NCBI RefSeq assembly: GCF_000833605.1
Contig: NZ_JXTG01000010.1
Location: forward strand, 1 to 64,000
Source of the DNA: Anoxybacillus ayderensis
GTDB lineage: Bacteria; Bacillota; Bacilli; Bacillales; Anoxybacillaceae
Length of the DNA: 64,000 nt
Direction: 5' to 3'
Positions 43,332-54,109 of the stretch are shown in pieces (positions within the stretch are counted from its first letter, which is position 1; each line of letters opens with the position of its first letter). The notes beneath the pieces were generated by a model. The model made no database searches, was not told the DNA's origin, and saw nothing but the letters and a program-made list of their open reading frames with translations. The position numbers and the translations under genes were made by a program.

Positions 43332-44471
43332 ATGGAAGAGATGAATCAAGTCGATGTGCGCGTCTATGAAGTAGGCGACACGGTGAAAGGTCAAGTAACG
43401 AAAGTAGAAGACAAACAAGTGCTCATTGATGTGGAAGGAAGCAAGCTTGTCGGCATCATCCCGATCAGCGAGCTATCAAGTCTTCATATCGAAAAAGCAA
43501 GCGATGTTCTGTCAGTCGGAGATGCAGTCGTCGCAAAAGTGAAAAAAGTAGAAGATGAAGCGCTTATTTTATCGAAAAAAGCAGCAGATGCAGAACAAGC
43601 ATGGGAAGTGCTTGAACAGAAGCTTGCAAACGGTGAAACGTTTGATGTAGTCGTGAAAGATATTGTAAAAGGTGGGCTCGTTGCGGATGTCGGTGTTCGC
43701 GCATTTATCCCAGCGTCGCTTGTGGAAAAAGATTTTGTCGAGGATTTCTCAGACTATAAAGGACGTACATTAACTGTAAAAGTAGTTGAGCTCGATCGTG
43801 AAAAAAATCGCGTCGTTTTATCACATCGGGCAGTTGTAGAAGAAGAAGAGGCTGCGAAAAAGAAAGCCGCATTACAGTCAATTCAAGTTGGTCAAGTGCT
43901 TGAAGGGACCGTCGTGCGCATGACGAACTTCGGCGTATTCGTCAATATCGGCGAGGTTGATGGTCTCGTACATATTTCTCAACTTGCCCATACGCGTGTA
44001 GATCATCCGTCAGATGTTGTAAAAGAAGGCGATGTCGTCAAAGTAAAAGTGCTTGCGATTGATGAAGAAAGCGGCCGCGTTTCTTTGTCTGTGAAAGCAG
44101 CATTGCCAGCTCCTTGGGATGGAATCGAACAAAAAATAAAAGAAGGCGATGTATTAGAAGGGACAGTGAAACGTTTAGCCCCGTTTGGAGCGTTCGTCGA
44201 AGTATTGCCGGGCGTTGAAGGGCTCGTTCATATTTCGCAAATTTCAACAAAGCATATCGGCACGCCGCATGAAGTGTTGAAAGAAGGCGATGTCGTCAAA
44301 GTGAAAGTGCTTGCAGTAAACGAACAAGAAAAACGATTATCGTTAAGCATTCGTGAGTTGCTTGAAGAAGATGTGGAAGAAGACTATCATGAATATACAA
44401 CGTCAACAGAGACGACGACAGGATTTCAAATTGGTGAAGTCATCGGAGACCAGTTAAAAAAATTAAAATAA
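43332..44471 (+). CDS. ypfD: S1 RNA-binding repeat protein, ribosomal protein S1 homologue YpfD
   Basis: A 379-residue protein with four S1 OB-fold repeats (about residues 14-85, 100-170, 185-260 and 275-345), each with the V-K-x-G-x-V-x-x-I or related pattern and L-S-x-K/R endings, then an acidic C-terminus. Shorter than E. coli S1 (six repeats), as normal for low-GC Gram-positives. ATG at 43332 with AAGGAGG; the long frame opening at 43242 is not needed. A TTGACA at 43192-43197 may be part of its promoter. Confidence 0.92.
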   Translation: MEEMNQVDVRVYEVGDTVKGQVTKVEDKQVLIDVEGSKLVGIIPISELSSLHIEKASDVLSVGDAVVAKVKKVEDEALILSKKAADAEQAWEVLEQKLANGETFDVVVKDIVKGGLVADVGVRAFIPASLVEKDFVEDFSDYKGRTLTVKVVELDREKNRVVLSHRAVVEEEEAAKKKAALQSIQVGQVLEGTVVRMTNFGVFVNIGEVDGLVHISQLAHTRVDHPSDVVKEGDVVKVKVLAIDEESGRVSLSVKAALPAPWDGIEQKIKEGDVLEGTVKRLAPFGAFVEVLPGVEGLVHISQISTKHIGTPHEVLKEGDVVKVKVLAVNEQEKRLSLSIRELLEEDVEEDYHEYTTSTETTTGFQIGEVIGDQLKKLK

Positions 44472-45533
<1,062 letters not shown>

Positions 45534-45538
45534 CGGAG

Positions 45539-45566
45539 AAAGGTGTCCTTGAGAGGACACCTTTTC
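45539..45566 (+). terminator. Intrinsic terminator after fni
   Basis: AAAGGTGTCC (45539-45548) pairs perfectly with GGACACCTTT (45555-45564), then a short T stretch. Confidence 0.85.
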
Positions 45567-45578
45567 CTATGTGTATAT

Positions 45579-45683
45579 TTACTGTTCTGTTTTTGTACTT
45601 CCTTTAAAATTTTTTGCTGGATCCCGATCGGACTCGACACGACGCGATTGCTTTAATTTTTTTTCTTGGCGATCTTTCCCCAT
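45579..45683 (-). CDS. ypzI: YpzI family small protein, 34 aa
   Basis: The minus-strand ATG at 45683 follows AAGGAGG with seven bases between; an ATG two codons earlier is too close to that site. The 34-residue product is very hydrophilic (M-G-K-D-R-Q-E-K-K-L-K ... R-V-E-S-D-R-D) and resembles the small YpzI proteins found near yphA in Bacillus. Function unknown, spore association suspected from its setting. Confidence 0.75.
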   Translation of the reverse strand: MGKDRQEKKLKQSRRVESDRDPAKNFKGSTKTEQ

Positions 45684-45784
45684 TTTCATCCCTCCTTAGT
45701 CCTTTATTTTCTCCATTCCCTTTTTTCGCATACAAAGATTAAATTTTTAAAAATAAGACATAATGGAAAGTGGAGGTGTTATGG

Positions 45785-46384
45785 TTGGAAGGAAGTTATT
45801 TTTACTGGGTTTCTTGGTTTTTATGGATTGTGTATACGTTTCTCGCTCCGAAAAATCATGTTCGTTTACGCATTTGTCTATATATTTTATTGTTAATTAC
45901 CCTATCTGCGCATGAGATAACGATTTATTCCTTTCATATTTCATTTGCTTACATATTGATGTTGATTGTTAGTTACTCGTTTGTCATGAAACAAACAGGA
46001 ACAGCATTCATTTATTTTTCTTTTGCAAGTGCAAGTGTCACGATGTTGTATGCTGCGTTTCATTTTTTGTTATTGTTTGATCCGGTTTGGGCGTTTGTTG
46101 AAGCGACATGGTTGCTTGCATTTGCGCTTTTGCTTGCTTCGTTTGCGCTATATCGATCGTTTGATGAACGCTTGCTTGTTTTGACGGTCGGATGCTGTCA
46201 AGGTGATTTTTTGTATGCGTTTGTGTTAAAACAATTTTCTTTTTCTCATTCGATCGGTTCCCTTTCGTTTTTAGATGGATGGGCGTTAGCAACCGTATGT
46301 TTATTTTTATGGAAATGGCTCGAACAGTTACCAATATATATCGATGCACGATTTCAAAAGCGAGCAAAGGAGGCTAATACGTGA
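45785..46384 (+). CDS. yphA: YphA family membrane protein
   Basis: A 199-residue polytopic membrane protein with about six hydrophobic segments. The TTG at 45785 is six bases after GGAGGTG, giving an M-E-G-S-Y-F-Y-W start; the ATG at 45781 is in a different frame. Overlaps the YIEGIA gene by 4 bases. Function unknown, spore-related by neighbourhood. Confidence 0.82.
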   Translation: MEGSYFYWVSWFLWIVYTFLAPKNHVRLRICLYILLLITLSAHEITIYSFHISFAYILMLIVSYSFVMKQTGTAFIYFSFASASVTMLYAAFHFLLLFDPVWAFVEATWLLAFALLLASFALYRSFDERLLVLTVGCCQGDFLYAFVLKQFSFSHSIGSLSFLDGWALATVCLFLWKWLEQLPIYIDARFQKRAKEANT

Positions 46385-47277
46385 ACGAATATACGTATCC
46401 GATTTTATTTGGCGTAACCATTGGTGTATTGACCCGCTTGTATTTATTAAAAACAGATTATCGTCAATATCCGACGTATTTGCATGGGAAAATTATTCAT
46501 ATTGCTTTAGGTTTTATTGCTGCAGGGCTTGGGACGATTGCAGTGCCTGCCATTATGGAAAAAGAGTTTGCTGCCATTACATTTTTAGCACTCGCTGCTT
46601 CACAGTTTCGTGATGTGCGCAATATGGAGCGAAATACGTTAAATGAGCTTGACCAGTATGAACTCGTCCCACGCGGAAAAACGTATATTGAAGGAATTGC
46701 TATTGTTTTTGAAGGGAGAAACTATTTAGTTATTTTTGCGTCATTTTTAAGCACGTTCGCTTATTTAGTTTGGAATATATGGCTTGGAATTGTTGCGGCA
46801 GCGATTGCCTTTATCGTTGCTCGCAAACTTATGTCTGGCAGCCGGCTCGGCGATATTGTTGAAGTAGAATACGTGAAGCCGCATTTCAAAGGAGCGGGAT
46901 TATACGTTGACAATATTTATATTATGAACATCGGTTTAGAAGCGCGACGAGAAGAAATTTTACGGTATGGCATGGGATTTATTTTAAAACCGAAAAACTT
47001 TAACGCTCGCTCAACAATCGCTAATCTCGGACAACGCCAAGCGATTTTACACGATATTTCAACGGCATTAGGCGTATACCGCGATTCAGGTACGCCAGCG
47101 CTTGTGCCACTTGCGAAACGCGATTTAGACGATGGACGAGTTGGTATTTTTATTTTGCCTCAAGAAAAAGATGTCGAAAAAGCAAAAGCGATCATTCGTA
47201 ATGTACCGACGTTAGAAAATGCGATTCGCATGCCGACGAAATCTGAAACGAATCAAGCAGGGAGGGTGTTACGATGA
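46381..47277 (+). CDS. yphB: YIEGIA family protein (YphB/SeaA)
   Basis: A 298-residue protein with about four membrane segments in the first 150 residues and a soluble C-terminal domain. The family-naming motif T-Y-I-E-G-I-A is at residues ~100-106. The B. subtilis counterpart has been named SeaA, a spore-envelope assembly protein. GTG start; stop overlapped by the next ATG. Confidence 0.88.
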   Translation: MNEYTYPILFGVTIGVLTRLYLLKTDYRQYPTYLHGKIIHIALGFIAAGLGTIAVPAIMEKEFAAITFLALAASQFRDVRNMERNTLNELDQYELVPRGKTYIEGIAIVFEGRNYLVIFASFLSTFAYLVWNIWLGIVAAAIAFIVARKLMSGSRLGDIVEVEYVKPHFKGAGLYVDNIYIMNIGLEARREEILRYGMGFILKPKNFNARSTIANLGQRQAILHDISTALGVYRDSGTPALVPLAKRDLDDGRVGIFILPQEKDVEKAKAIIRNVPTLENAIRMPTKSETNQAGRVLR

Positions 47278-47456
47278 CTGTAGAAAAAATGATTTTAGCT
47301 GTCATTACAACGTCGCCACATAAAGTGGCTGGCGGCGTTACGTTCGTTTGTGAAAACAATGAAGAAATGCAACGAATCGCAGCGAATTTAGAAGCGATTT
47401 TAGACGGGATTGCCCATGCGCTAAGCGATGACTTGCTCATTATTGTGAAACATTGA
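47274..47456 (+). CDS. Small partner protein of YIEGIA (capping-complex subunit type)
   Basis: A 60-residue soluble protein starting with M-T-V-E-K-M-I-L-A-V and ending in a short hydrophobic strand. It overlaps the YIEGIA gene (ATGA) and is conserved in this pairing in Bacillaceae annotation, where it is called the capping complex subunit for YIEGIA. I infer a joint role. Confidence 0.8.
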   Translation: MTVEKMILAVITTSPHKVAGGVTFVCENNEEMQRIAANLEAILDGIAHALSDDLLIIVKH

Positions 47457-47481
47457 TTTTTTTGATAAAATGGGAAAGCTA

Positions 47482-47510
47482 GACCCTTCAGTCGAAGGGC
47501 TTCTTTTTTG
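47482..47510 (+). terminator. Intrinsic terminator upstream of der
   Basis: CCCTTC (47484-47489) pairs with GAAGGG (47494-47499), followed by CTTCTTTTTT. Confidence 0.8.
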
Positions 47511-47546
47511 TTCGGGTTTCGAATTTTAGTGAAGGAGTGTGAGAAT

Positions 47547-48857
47547 ATGACGAAACCAGTTGTAGCAATCGTTGGTCGTCCAAACGTCGGAAAATCGACG
47601 ATTTTTAACCGCATTGTCGGGGAACGCATTTCGATTGTAGAAGATGTACCGGGAGTGACACGCGACCGGATTTATAGTAGCGCAGAATGGTTAAATACAA
47701 CGTTTAACATTATTGATACAGGTGGTATTGATATTGGCGATGAGCCGCTATTAACGCAAATTCGTCAACAAGCCGAAATTGCGATCGATGAAGCGGATGT
47801 GATCATTTTCATGACGAATGGTCGGGACGGTGTCACAGCAGCAGATGAAGAAGTGGCGAAAATTTTATATCGTTCCAATAAGCCAGTCGTTTTGGCAGTA
47901 AACAAAATTGATAATCCAGACATGCGTGAAAACATTTACGATTTTTATACGCTCGGATTCGGAGAGCCGATTCCGATTTCTGGTACGCACGGATTAGGGA
48001 TCGGGGATTTGTTAGATGCTGTCGTTGCCCATTTTCCAAAGCGCGAGACGAAAGAATATGATGCGGATGTCATTAAGTTTTGTTTAATTGGTCGTCCAAA
48101 TGTTGGGAAATCTTCGCTCGTGAACGCCATTTTAGGTGAAGAACGGGTCATTGTGAGCGATATAGCAGGAACGACGCGCGATGCGATCGATACGACATTT
48201 AAGCGCGACGGCCAAGAATATGTCATTATTGATACAGCAGGGATGCGCAAAAGAGGAAAAGTGTATGAAAGCACCGAAAAATATAGTGTGTTGCGAGCGT
48301 TAAAAGCCATTGAGCGCTCCGATGTTGTGCTTGTCGTCATTAACGCAGAAGAAGGAATTATTGAACAAGATAAAAAAATTGCGGGATATGCGCATGAAGC
48401 AGGTCGTGGTGTCGTAATCGTTGTGAATAAATGGGACGCGATTGAAAAAGATGAAAAGACGATGAACGAATTTGAGCAAAAAATTCGCGATCATTTCCAA
48501 TTTCTTGACTATGCACCTATTGTATTCGTATCAGCAAAAACGAAACAACGATTGCATAAGTTACTTCCAGTTATTCAAATGGTCAGTGAAAACCATGCGA
48601 TGCGCGTTCAAACGAACGTATTAAACGAAGTGCTAATGGATGCCGTGGCGATGAATCCGACACCAACGCATAACGGACAACGATTAAAAATTTATTACAT
48701 GACGCAAGTAGCGGTAAAGCCACCAACGTTCGTTGTATTCGTCAACGATCCGGAATTGATGCATTTCTCATACGAACGCTTTTTAGAAAACCGAATTCGC
48801 GATACGTTCGGATTTGAAGGAACGCCAATTAAAATTATTGCACGCCCACGAAATTAA
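47547..48857 (+). CDS. der: Ribosome biogenesis GTPase Der (EngA)
   Basis: A 436-residue GTPase with two tandem G domains and a C-terminal KH-like domain (~350-436). Each G domain has G-R-P-N-V-G-K-S (first at residues 10-17, second near 183), D-T-G-G or D-T-A-G, and N-K-x-D motifs. Essential for 50S subunit assembly. ATG 47547 with GAAGGAGTG. Confidence 0.97.
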   Translation: MTKPVVAIVGRPNVGKSTIFNRIVGERISIVEDVPGVTRDRIYSSAEWLNTTFNIIDTGGIDIGDEPLLTQIRQQAEIAIDEADVIIFMTNGRDGVTAADEEVAKILYRSNKPVVLAVNKIDNPDMRENIYDFYTLGFGEPIPISGTHGLGIGDLLDAVVAHFPKRETKEYDADVIKFCLIGRPNVGKSSLVNAILGEERVIVSDIAGTTRDAIDTTFKRDGQEYVIIDTAGMRKRGKVYESTEKYSVLRALKAIERSDVVLVVINAEEGIIEQDKKIAGYAHEAGRGVVIVVNKWDAIEKDEKTMNEFEQKIRDHFQFLDYAPIVFVSAKTKQRLHKLLPVIQMVSENHAMRVQTNVLNEVLMDAVAMNPTPTHNGQRLKIYYMTQVAVKPPTFVVFVNDPELMHFSYERFLENRIRDTFGFEGTPIKIIARPRN

Positions 48858-48869
48858 AGGGGGGATAAA

Positions 48870-49889
48870 ATGGTTACTGTATTAGGTGCAGGTAGTTGGG
48901 GCACAGCTTTAGCGATCGTTCTTGCTGATAACGGACATCACGTTCGGCTATGGGGACAACGTCAAGAACAAATGGATGAAATAAATGAAAAACATACGAA
49001 CGAAAAATATTTGCCAAATATTCATCTTCCTGAGGCGATTGTTGGTTATATCGATCTTGCCAAAGCGCTTGAAGGAGTTGGAACGGTTGTATTAGCCGTT
49101 CCGACAAAAGCGATTCGCGAAGTGTTGCAGCGTGTTCGTACGTGCTTGAAACAGCCAATTACAATCGTCTCGGTTAGTAAAGGAATTGAACCGGATACAC
49201 ATAAACGCATTTCAGAAATTATTGAAGAAGAAATGGGAGAACAATTGCAAGATGTCGTCGTTTTATCAGGTCCAAGTCATGCGGAGGAAGTGAGTTTACG
49301 CCATCCAACGACCGTGACGGTGTCATCGAAAAACATGGAAGCAGCCGAACGCATTCAAGATTTATTTATGAATCATCAATATTTCCGCGTATATACAAAC
49401 CCAGATTTAATTGGCGTAGAAATTGGCGGGGCGTTAAAAAATATTATTGCGCTAGCTGCTGGAATTACGGATGGACTTGGTTATGGGGATAATGCAAAAG
49501 CGGCGCTTATGACGCGCGGACTTGCAGAAATGGCTCGTCTCGGTAGCCGTCTCGGTGCCAATCCGCTCACATTTGCAGGGTTGACTGGCATCGGTGATTT
49601 AATTGTGACGTGTACAAGCGTCCATTCACGCAACTGGCGTGCGGGCAATTTGCTTGGAAAAGGATATGCGCTTGATGATGTGCTCGCGAACATGGGAATG
49701 GTCGTTGAAGGTGTTCGAACGACAAAAGCGGCCTATCAGCTAGCGAAAAAAATGAATGTGGATATGCCGATTACAAATGCACTTTACGATGTTTTGTTTA
49801 ACGGAAAAGATGTGAAAAGTGCGGTCGATTCGCTTATGGCGCGCGGGAAAACGTCAGAACTTGAAGATTTAGCGAACATTTCGTTATAA
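48870..49889 (+). CDS. gpsA: Glycerol-3-phosphate dehydrogenase [NAD(P)+]
   Basis: A 339-residue cytoplasmic enzyme reducing dihydroxyacetone phosphate for phospholipid synthesis. NAD motif G-A-G-S-W-G-T-A (residues 6-13), the K-G-I-E segment, and the catalytic lysine in [13 protein letters not shown] are intact. ATG with AAAGGGGGG. Twelve bases after der, as in B. subtilis. Confidence 0.96.
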   Translation: MVTVLGAGSWGTALAIVLADNGHHVRLWGQRQEQMDEINEKHTNEKYLPNIHLPEAIVGYIDLAKALEGVGTVVLAVPTKAIREVLQRVRTCLKQPITIVSVSKGIEPDTHKRISEIIEEEMGEQLQDVVVLSGPSHAEEVSLRHPTTVTVSSKNMEAAERIQDLFMNHQYFRVYTNPDLIGVEIGGALKNIIALAAGITDGLGYGDNAKAALMTRGLAEMARLGSRLGANPLTFAGLTGIGDLIVTCTSVHSRNWRAGNLLGKGYALDDVLANMGMVVEGVRTTKAAYQLAKKMNVDMPITNALYDVLFNGKDVKSAVDSLMARGKTSELEDLANISL

Positions 49890-49994
49890 TTTTCTTTGAA
49901 ATAGGCATGTGAAGAGAGCTTTGTTATGTATGTTGCATACAATGCTATGAAAACATTCTCAGACTCGAATGGATGGTGCATGTTTAGTCATCGT

Positions 49995-50031
49995 CTGAAG
50001 TAAAGAAGCCCCGCTTTACTTCAGCTTTTTT
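49995..50031 (+). terminator. Intrinsic terminator after gpsA
   Basis: CTGAAGTAAAG (49995-50005) and CTTTACTTCAG (50014-50024) form a perfect 11-bp stem, followed by a T run. Confidence 0.9.
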
Positions 50032-50063
50032 ATGCAGCAATTAAGAGAAAGCGAGGGAGAGGA

Positions 50064-50267
50064 ATGTCACCGGGTCTTTTAAAAATGTGGATTTCGTTAA
50101 CAGGAATCGGGTTAATGTTTGTTGCTGTATTTTCGATTTATTTTAGTCGATACAAGGTGAAAAATAAGGTGGTAAAAATTGTTTTAGCGACGATTGCATA
50201 CATAAGTATGATCATCGCTGGCCTTATTATTGTATTTGTCGTATTTAGCGGGCCGGTGCAAGAATAG
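50064..50267 (+). CDS. yphE: DUF2768 family protein YphE
   Basis: A 67-residue protein with two membrane segments (~residues 7-26 and ~39-61) separated by a basic loop. ATG 50064 follows GCGAGGGAGAGG. Place and length match B. subtilis YphE. Function unknown; sporulation link suspected. Confidence 0.8.
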   Translation: MSPGLLKMWISLTGIGLMFVAVFSIYFSRYKVKNKVVKIVLATIAYISMIIAGLIIVFVVFSGPVQE

Positions 50268-50279
50268 AAGGATGGATGA

Positions 50280-51005
50280 ATGATGAAAAAGTGGATACTT
50301 TCTGCAATGATCGTTGTCGTGTCTGTGTTATTATCTGGGTGTTTATACCCGCAAGAGCGGCTAGCGCAAAACCAAATTCCATATAAAGAACAAGTCGAAC
50401 GTGTTCAACAAGCAGTAAATGAATATAAGCAGGCGACAGGCGGTTTGTTACCTATTAAAACACGAGATATGTCTACGCCCATTTATCAAAAATATCCGAT
50501 TGATTTCAATTTGCTTGTGCCGCGATATATGGCTGAACCACCGGGCAATGCGTTTGAAAGCGGCGGCGTATATCAATACGTTCTTGTCGATGTAGAAACA
50601 AATCCGACGGTCAAATTGCTAGATTTGCGTGCGGCGGAAGCCATTCGCGATTTAAAGTTGCGCATTCGCATGTATCAAGACGCTCACGGTTATCCACCAT
50701 TTAAAGATGTGCTCGCTAAAGGAGTATTTACGCTCGATTATAAAAAACTTCGTTTAGACGCACCGCCTTATGTCGTCAGCCCATATTCAGGAAAAAATCT
50801 TCCGCTCATTATTGACGGCAAGGGAGAAATTTATATCGACTACCGTATCGACTTGTATGAAAAATTGCAATCAGAGGCGCATCACTATCGCTATGGAGAT
50901 GATATTCGCGACTTGCTTGTTAAGCATTCGCTTTTTGTCCCAGCTTATTCCCTTCCCTACACGATTGATGAAAAGAAAAAAGAACCTATTTTTCTTGTGA
51001 AATAA
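50280..51005 (+). CDS. yphF: Lipoprotein YphF
   Basis: A 241-residue lipoprotein with lipobox L-L-S-G-C (cysteine near residue 21). The mature part is soluble and has no recognised catalytic motif. ATG-ATG start with AGAAGGATGG upstream. In B. subtilis yphG, a large TPR protein, follows; it is absent here. Confidence 0.8.
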   Translation: MMKKWILSAMIVVVSVLLSGCLYPQERLAQNQIPYKEQVERVQQAVNEYKQATGGLLPIKTRDMSTPIYQKYPIDFNLLVPRYMAEPPGNAFESGGVYQYVLVDVETNPTVKLLDLRAAEAIRDLKLRIRMYQDAHGYPPFKDVLAKGVFTLDYKKLRLDAPPYVVSPYSGKNLPLIIDGKGEIYIDYRIDLYEKLQSEAHHYRYGDDIRDLLVKHSLFVPAYSLPYTIDEKKKEPIFLVK

Positions 51006-51011
51006 GTCATG

Positions 51012-51055
51012 ATCCCTTCTCTAAGCAAATACATTTTAGAGAAGGGATTTTTTTA
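51012..51055 (+). terminator. Intrinsic terminator after yphF
   Basis: ATCCCTTCTCTAA pairs with TTAGAGAAGGGAT, ~12-base loop, then seven T residues. Confidence 0.88.
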
Positions 51056-51129
51056 GTCATAAACAATTAGGACAACGACATATGCATATAGTGTCCTCAT
51101 ATGTTTTAAATATAAGGGAGGGAAGGCAG

Positions 51130-52608
51130 TTGGAAAAGGTCGATCTTTTTAAAGATATTGCCGAACGAACAGGCGGAGATATTTATTTAGGAGTTGTCGG
51201 CGCCGTTCGAACAGGCAAATCAACATTTATTAAAAAGTTTATGGAACTTGTTGTCATTCCGAATATTCAAAACGAAGCAGATAAAGCTCGAGCACAAGAT
51301 GAACTGCCACAAAGCGCAGCGGGAAAAACAATTATGACGACAGAGCCGAAGTTTGTTCCGAATCAAGCGGTGAAAGTAAAAGTAGACGATGGATTGGAAG
51401 TAAATATTCGCCTCGTTGATTGTGTCGGCTATACAGTACAAGGGGCAAAAGGATTTGAAGATGAAAATGGGCCACGTATGATCCATACACCGTGGTATGA
51501 AGAACCAATTCCATTTCAAGAAGCAGCTGAAATCGGTACGCGCAAAGTCATTCAAGAACATTCGACGATCGGTGTTGTCATTACAACGGATGGCTCGATT
51601 GGAGAAATTCCGCGTGAAAACTATGTGGAAGCAGAAGAACGTGTTGTAAATGAATTAAAAGAAGTTGGTAAGCCATTTATTATGATTATTAATACCGTTC
51701 GTCCACAACATCCTGAAACAGAAACATTGAAGCAACAACTAAGTGAAAAATACGATATTCCGGTATTAGCGTTAAGCGTGGAAGGAATGCGTGAAGCGGA
51801 TGTGTATCAAGTGCTTCGTGAAGCATTGTATGAATTCCCGGTATTAGAGGTGAATGTAAATTTACCGAACTGGGTCATGGTTTTGCGCGAAAACCATTGG
51901 TTGCGTGAAAGTTATCAAGAAGCGGTGCGCGATACAGTAAAAGATATTAAGCGTTTGCGTGATGTCGATCGCGTCGTTCAACAATTTAGTGAGTACGATT
52001 TTATTGATGAAGCTCGCTTGGCTGGCATTGAAATGGGGCAAGGCATCGCAGAAATTGATTTATACGCCCCAGACGAATTGTACGATCAAATTTTAAAAGA
52101 AGTTGTCGGCGTAGAAATTCGCGGGAAAGATCATTTGTTGCAATTAATGCAAGATTTCGCTTATGCGAAGGCGGAATACGACCAAATTGCTGATGCGCTC
52201 CGCATGGTGAAACAAACAGGTTATGGCATTGCTGCTCCATCGCTTTCTGATATGAGCTTAGATGAACCGGAAATTATTCGCCAAGGATCACGTTTTGGTG
52301 TGCGTTTAAAAGCGGTAGCACCGTCTATTCATATGATTAAAGTCGATGTCGAATCGGAGTTTGCACCGATCATCGGAACAGAAAAACAAAGTGAAGAACT
52401 CGTCCGTTACTTAATGCAAGATTTTGAGGATGATCCGCTTTCTATTTGGAACTCAGATATATTTGGCCGCTCGCTCAGCTCGATCGTTCGTGAAGGCATT
52501 CAAGCCAAGCTTGCTCTCATGCCTGAAAATGCGCGTTATAAATTAAAAGAGACGTTAGAGCGCATCATTAATGAAGGATCCGGTGGACTCATTGCCATCA
52601 TCTTATAA
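51130..52608 (+). CDS. spoIVA: Stage IV sporulation protein A (coat morphogenesis ATPase)
   Basis: A 492-residue ATPase, equal in length to the B. subtilis protein and close to it throughout. It polymerises on the forespore surface to form the coat basement layer. Walker A G-A-V-R-T-G-K-S at residues 24-31 and the C-terminal region ending in G-G-L-I-A-I-I-L, which is needed for localisation, are intact. TTG start at 51130 behind GGAGGGAAGG. Mother-cell sigma-E expression is expected. Confidence 0.97.
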   Translation: MEKVDLFKDIAERTGGDIYLGVVGAVRTGKSTFIKKFMELVVIPNIQNEADKARAQDELPQSAAGKTIMTTEPKFVPNQAVKVKVDDGLEVNIRLVDCVGYTVQGAKGFEDENGPRMIHTPWYEEPIPFQEAAEIGTRKVIQEHSTIGVVITTDGSIGEIPRENYVEAEERVVNELKEVGKPFIMIINTVRPQHPETETLKQQLSEKYDIPVLALSVEGMREADVYQVLREALYEFPVLEVNVNLPNWVMVLRENHWLRESYQEAVRDTVKDIKRLRDVDRVVQQFSEYDFIDEARLAGIEMGQGIAEIDLYAPDELYDQILKEVVGVEIRGKDHLLQLMQDFAYAKAEYDQIADALRMVKQTGYGIAAPSLSDMSLDEPEIIRQGSRFGVRLKAVAPSIHMIKVDVESEFAPIIGTEKQSEELVRYLMQDFEDDPLSIWNSDIFGRSLSSIVREGIQAKLALMPENARYKLKETLERIINEGSGGLIAIIL

Positions 52609-52634
52609 AAAGACTCCATTTGGGGTCTTTTTTG
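52607..52634 (+). terminator. Intrinsic terminator after spoIVA
   Basis: AAAAGACTCC pairs with GGGGTCTTTT (one wobble), loop ATTT, T run. Confidence 0.85.
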
Positions 52635-52751
52635 CTTTTAAACGAAAATTTTCTCTTGCAGTGAAAAAGAGCAATATGATAATCTTTATTCAGAAAATGT
52701 TAGGCTCCTTGGAGAATAATAGGCAAATTGCATGATTTTGCTGAAAAAATG

Positions 52752-52780
52752 TTGAATTATGAGCAAGAATCAGTTAATAT
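52752..52780 (+). promoter_or_regulatory. Sigma-A promoter of hbs
   Basis: TTGAAT (52752-52757), 17-base spacer, TAATAT (52775-52780), leaving an ~80-base leader. Confidence 0.65.
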
Positions 52781-52867
52781 AAGGCATGTTAATGTATAGA
52801 AACAATAGAAAGTGTAAACAACTGAAAGTAATGTATGATACATACGCTTTGGGAGGAGGTGAATGGC

Positions 52868-53140
52868 ATGAACAAAACGGAATTAATTAATGCGGTAGCT
52901 GAAGCAAGCGGTCTTTCTAAAAAGGATGCATCTAAAGCAGTTGATGCTGTTTTTGACGCGATTACAGAAGCGCTTAAAAACGGTGATAAAGTGCAATTAA
53001 TCGGTTTTGGTAACTTCGAAGTGCGTGAGCGTGCGGCGCGCAAAGGACGCAACCCGCAAACAGGAGAAGAAATCGAAATTGCTGCAAGCAAAGTTCCTGC
53101 TTTCAAACCTGGGAAAGCGTTAAAAGATGCTGTAAAGTAA
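52868..53140 (+). CDS. hbs: DNA-binding protein HU
   Basis: A 90-residue nucleoid protein of the HU family, complete: [17 protein letters not shown] near residue 46 and the DNA-binding arm G-R-N-P-Q-T-G-E near 61. GGAGGAGGTG precedes the ATG. Very strong signal and the standard position after spoIVA. Confidence 0.97.
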   Translation: MNKTELINAVAEASGLSKKDASKAVDAVFDAITEALKNGDKVQLIGFGNFEVRERAARKGRNPQTGEEIEIAASKVPAFKPGKALKDAVK

Positions 53141-53156
53141 GAAATTACATACAGCC

Positions 53157-53192
53157 AAGAGGTAGCCGGTTGCGAGCTACCTCTTCTTTTTT
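53157..53192 (+). terminator. Intrinsic terminator after hbs
   Basis: AAGAGGTAGC (53157-53166) pairs perfectly with GCTACCTCTT (53176-53185), followed by CTTTTTT. Confidence 0.9.
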
Positions 53193-53258
53193 GCCTTTTT
53201 TCATCTTTATATGCTAGAATCGGATTACGTGAAGTTGAATGCTAGGAGGATGCAACAA

Positions 53259-53813
53259 ATGAATGTAGAACAAATCGAACAGGCTGTCCGCTTAATTTTA
53301 GAAGCGATTGGAGAAGATCCGAATCGCGAAGGGTTGCTCGATACACCGAAGCGAGTGGCGAAAATGTATGCAGAAGTGTTTTCAGGCTTGAATGAAGATC
53401 CGAAAATACATTTGCAAACGGTGTTTAGTGAAGATCATGAAGAGCTTGTCCTCGTTAAAGATATTCCGTTTTATTCCATGTGTGAACATCATCTCGTCCC
53501 GTTTTTCGGCGTGGCTCATGTCGCATACATCCCGCGTGGCGGCAAAGTCACAGGGTTAAGCAAACTCGCACGAGCAGTCGAAACAGTGGCGCGCCGTCCG
53601 CAGTTACAAGAACGAATTACGGCAACGGTCGCTGATGCGATTATGGAGACGCTCGAGCCGCATGGAGTGATGGTTGTTGTTGAGGCAGAACATATGTGCA
53701 TGACGATGCGCGGCGTGAAAAAACCAGGAGCGAAAACGGTCACAACTGCGGTTCGTGGAACGCTTGCAACGGACGAGAAAGCACGTGCTGAAATATTAGC
53801 GCTCATTAAGTAG
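53259..53813 (+). CDS. folE: GTP cyclohydrolase I
   Basis: A 184-residue enzyme for the first step of folate synthesis (mtrA in B. subtilis). Zinc ligands are in Y-S-M-C-E-H-H and [11 protein letters not shown] 53259 preceded by AGGAGG; two upstream starts are in frame (53211, 53250) but less well placed. Followed by mtrB as in B. subtilis. Confidence 0.95.
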   Translation: MNVEQIEQAVRLILEAIGEDPNREGLLDTPKRVAKMYAEVFSGLNEDPKIHLQTVFSEDHEELVLVKDIPFYSMCEHHLVPFFGVAHVAYIPRGGKVTGLSKLARAVETVARRPQLQERITATVADAIMETLEPHGVMVVVEAEHMCMTMRGVKKPGAKTVTTAVRGTLATDEKARAEILALIK

Positions 53814-53824
53814 GAGGGATCATG

Positions 53825-54049
53825 ATGCAAGGAGATTATGTCGTCATTAAAGCGTTAGAGGACGGAGTGAACGTCATTGGATTGACACGCGGTTCAGATA
53901 CGCGTTTCCACCATTCAGAAAAGCTCGATCAAGGGGAAGTGCTCATTGCACAATTTACGGAGCATACATCAGCGATCAAAGTGCGCGGAAAAGCGCTGAT
54001 TCAAACGCAGCACGGTGAAATCCAATCTGATGCGAAAAATCATCGTTAA
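53825..54049 (+). CDS. mtrB: Tryptophan RNA-binding attenuation protein TRAP
   Basis: A 74-residue subunit of the 11-mer ring that, with tryptophan bound, wraps RNA carrying repeated GAG/UAG triplets. The core [11 protein letters not shown] and H-H-S-E-K-L-D, including Lys/Arg of the RNA-binding K-V-R-G segment, are intact. The second of two adjacent ATGs is better spaced from AGGAGGG. Its target leader is at 60687-60737. Confidence 0.97.
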   Translation: MQGDYVVIKALEDGVNVIGLTRGSDTRFHHSEKLDQGEVLIAQFTEHTSAIKVRGKALIQTQHGEIQSDAKNHR

Positions 54050-54109
54050 CGTAAAGGCAGTTTATGATATAATAAAGTTTGAGTTTTTGGGAAGCAAGGG
54101 TGATGAGTC

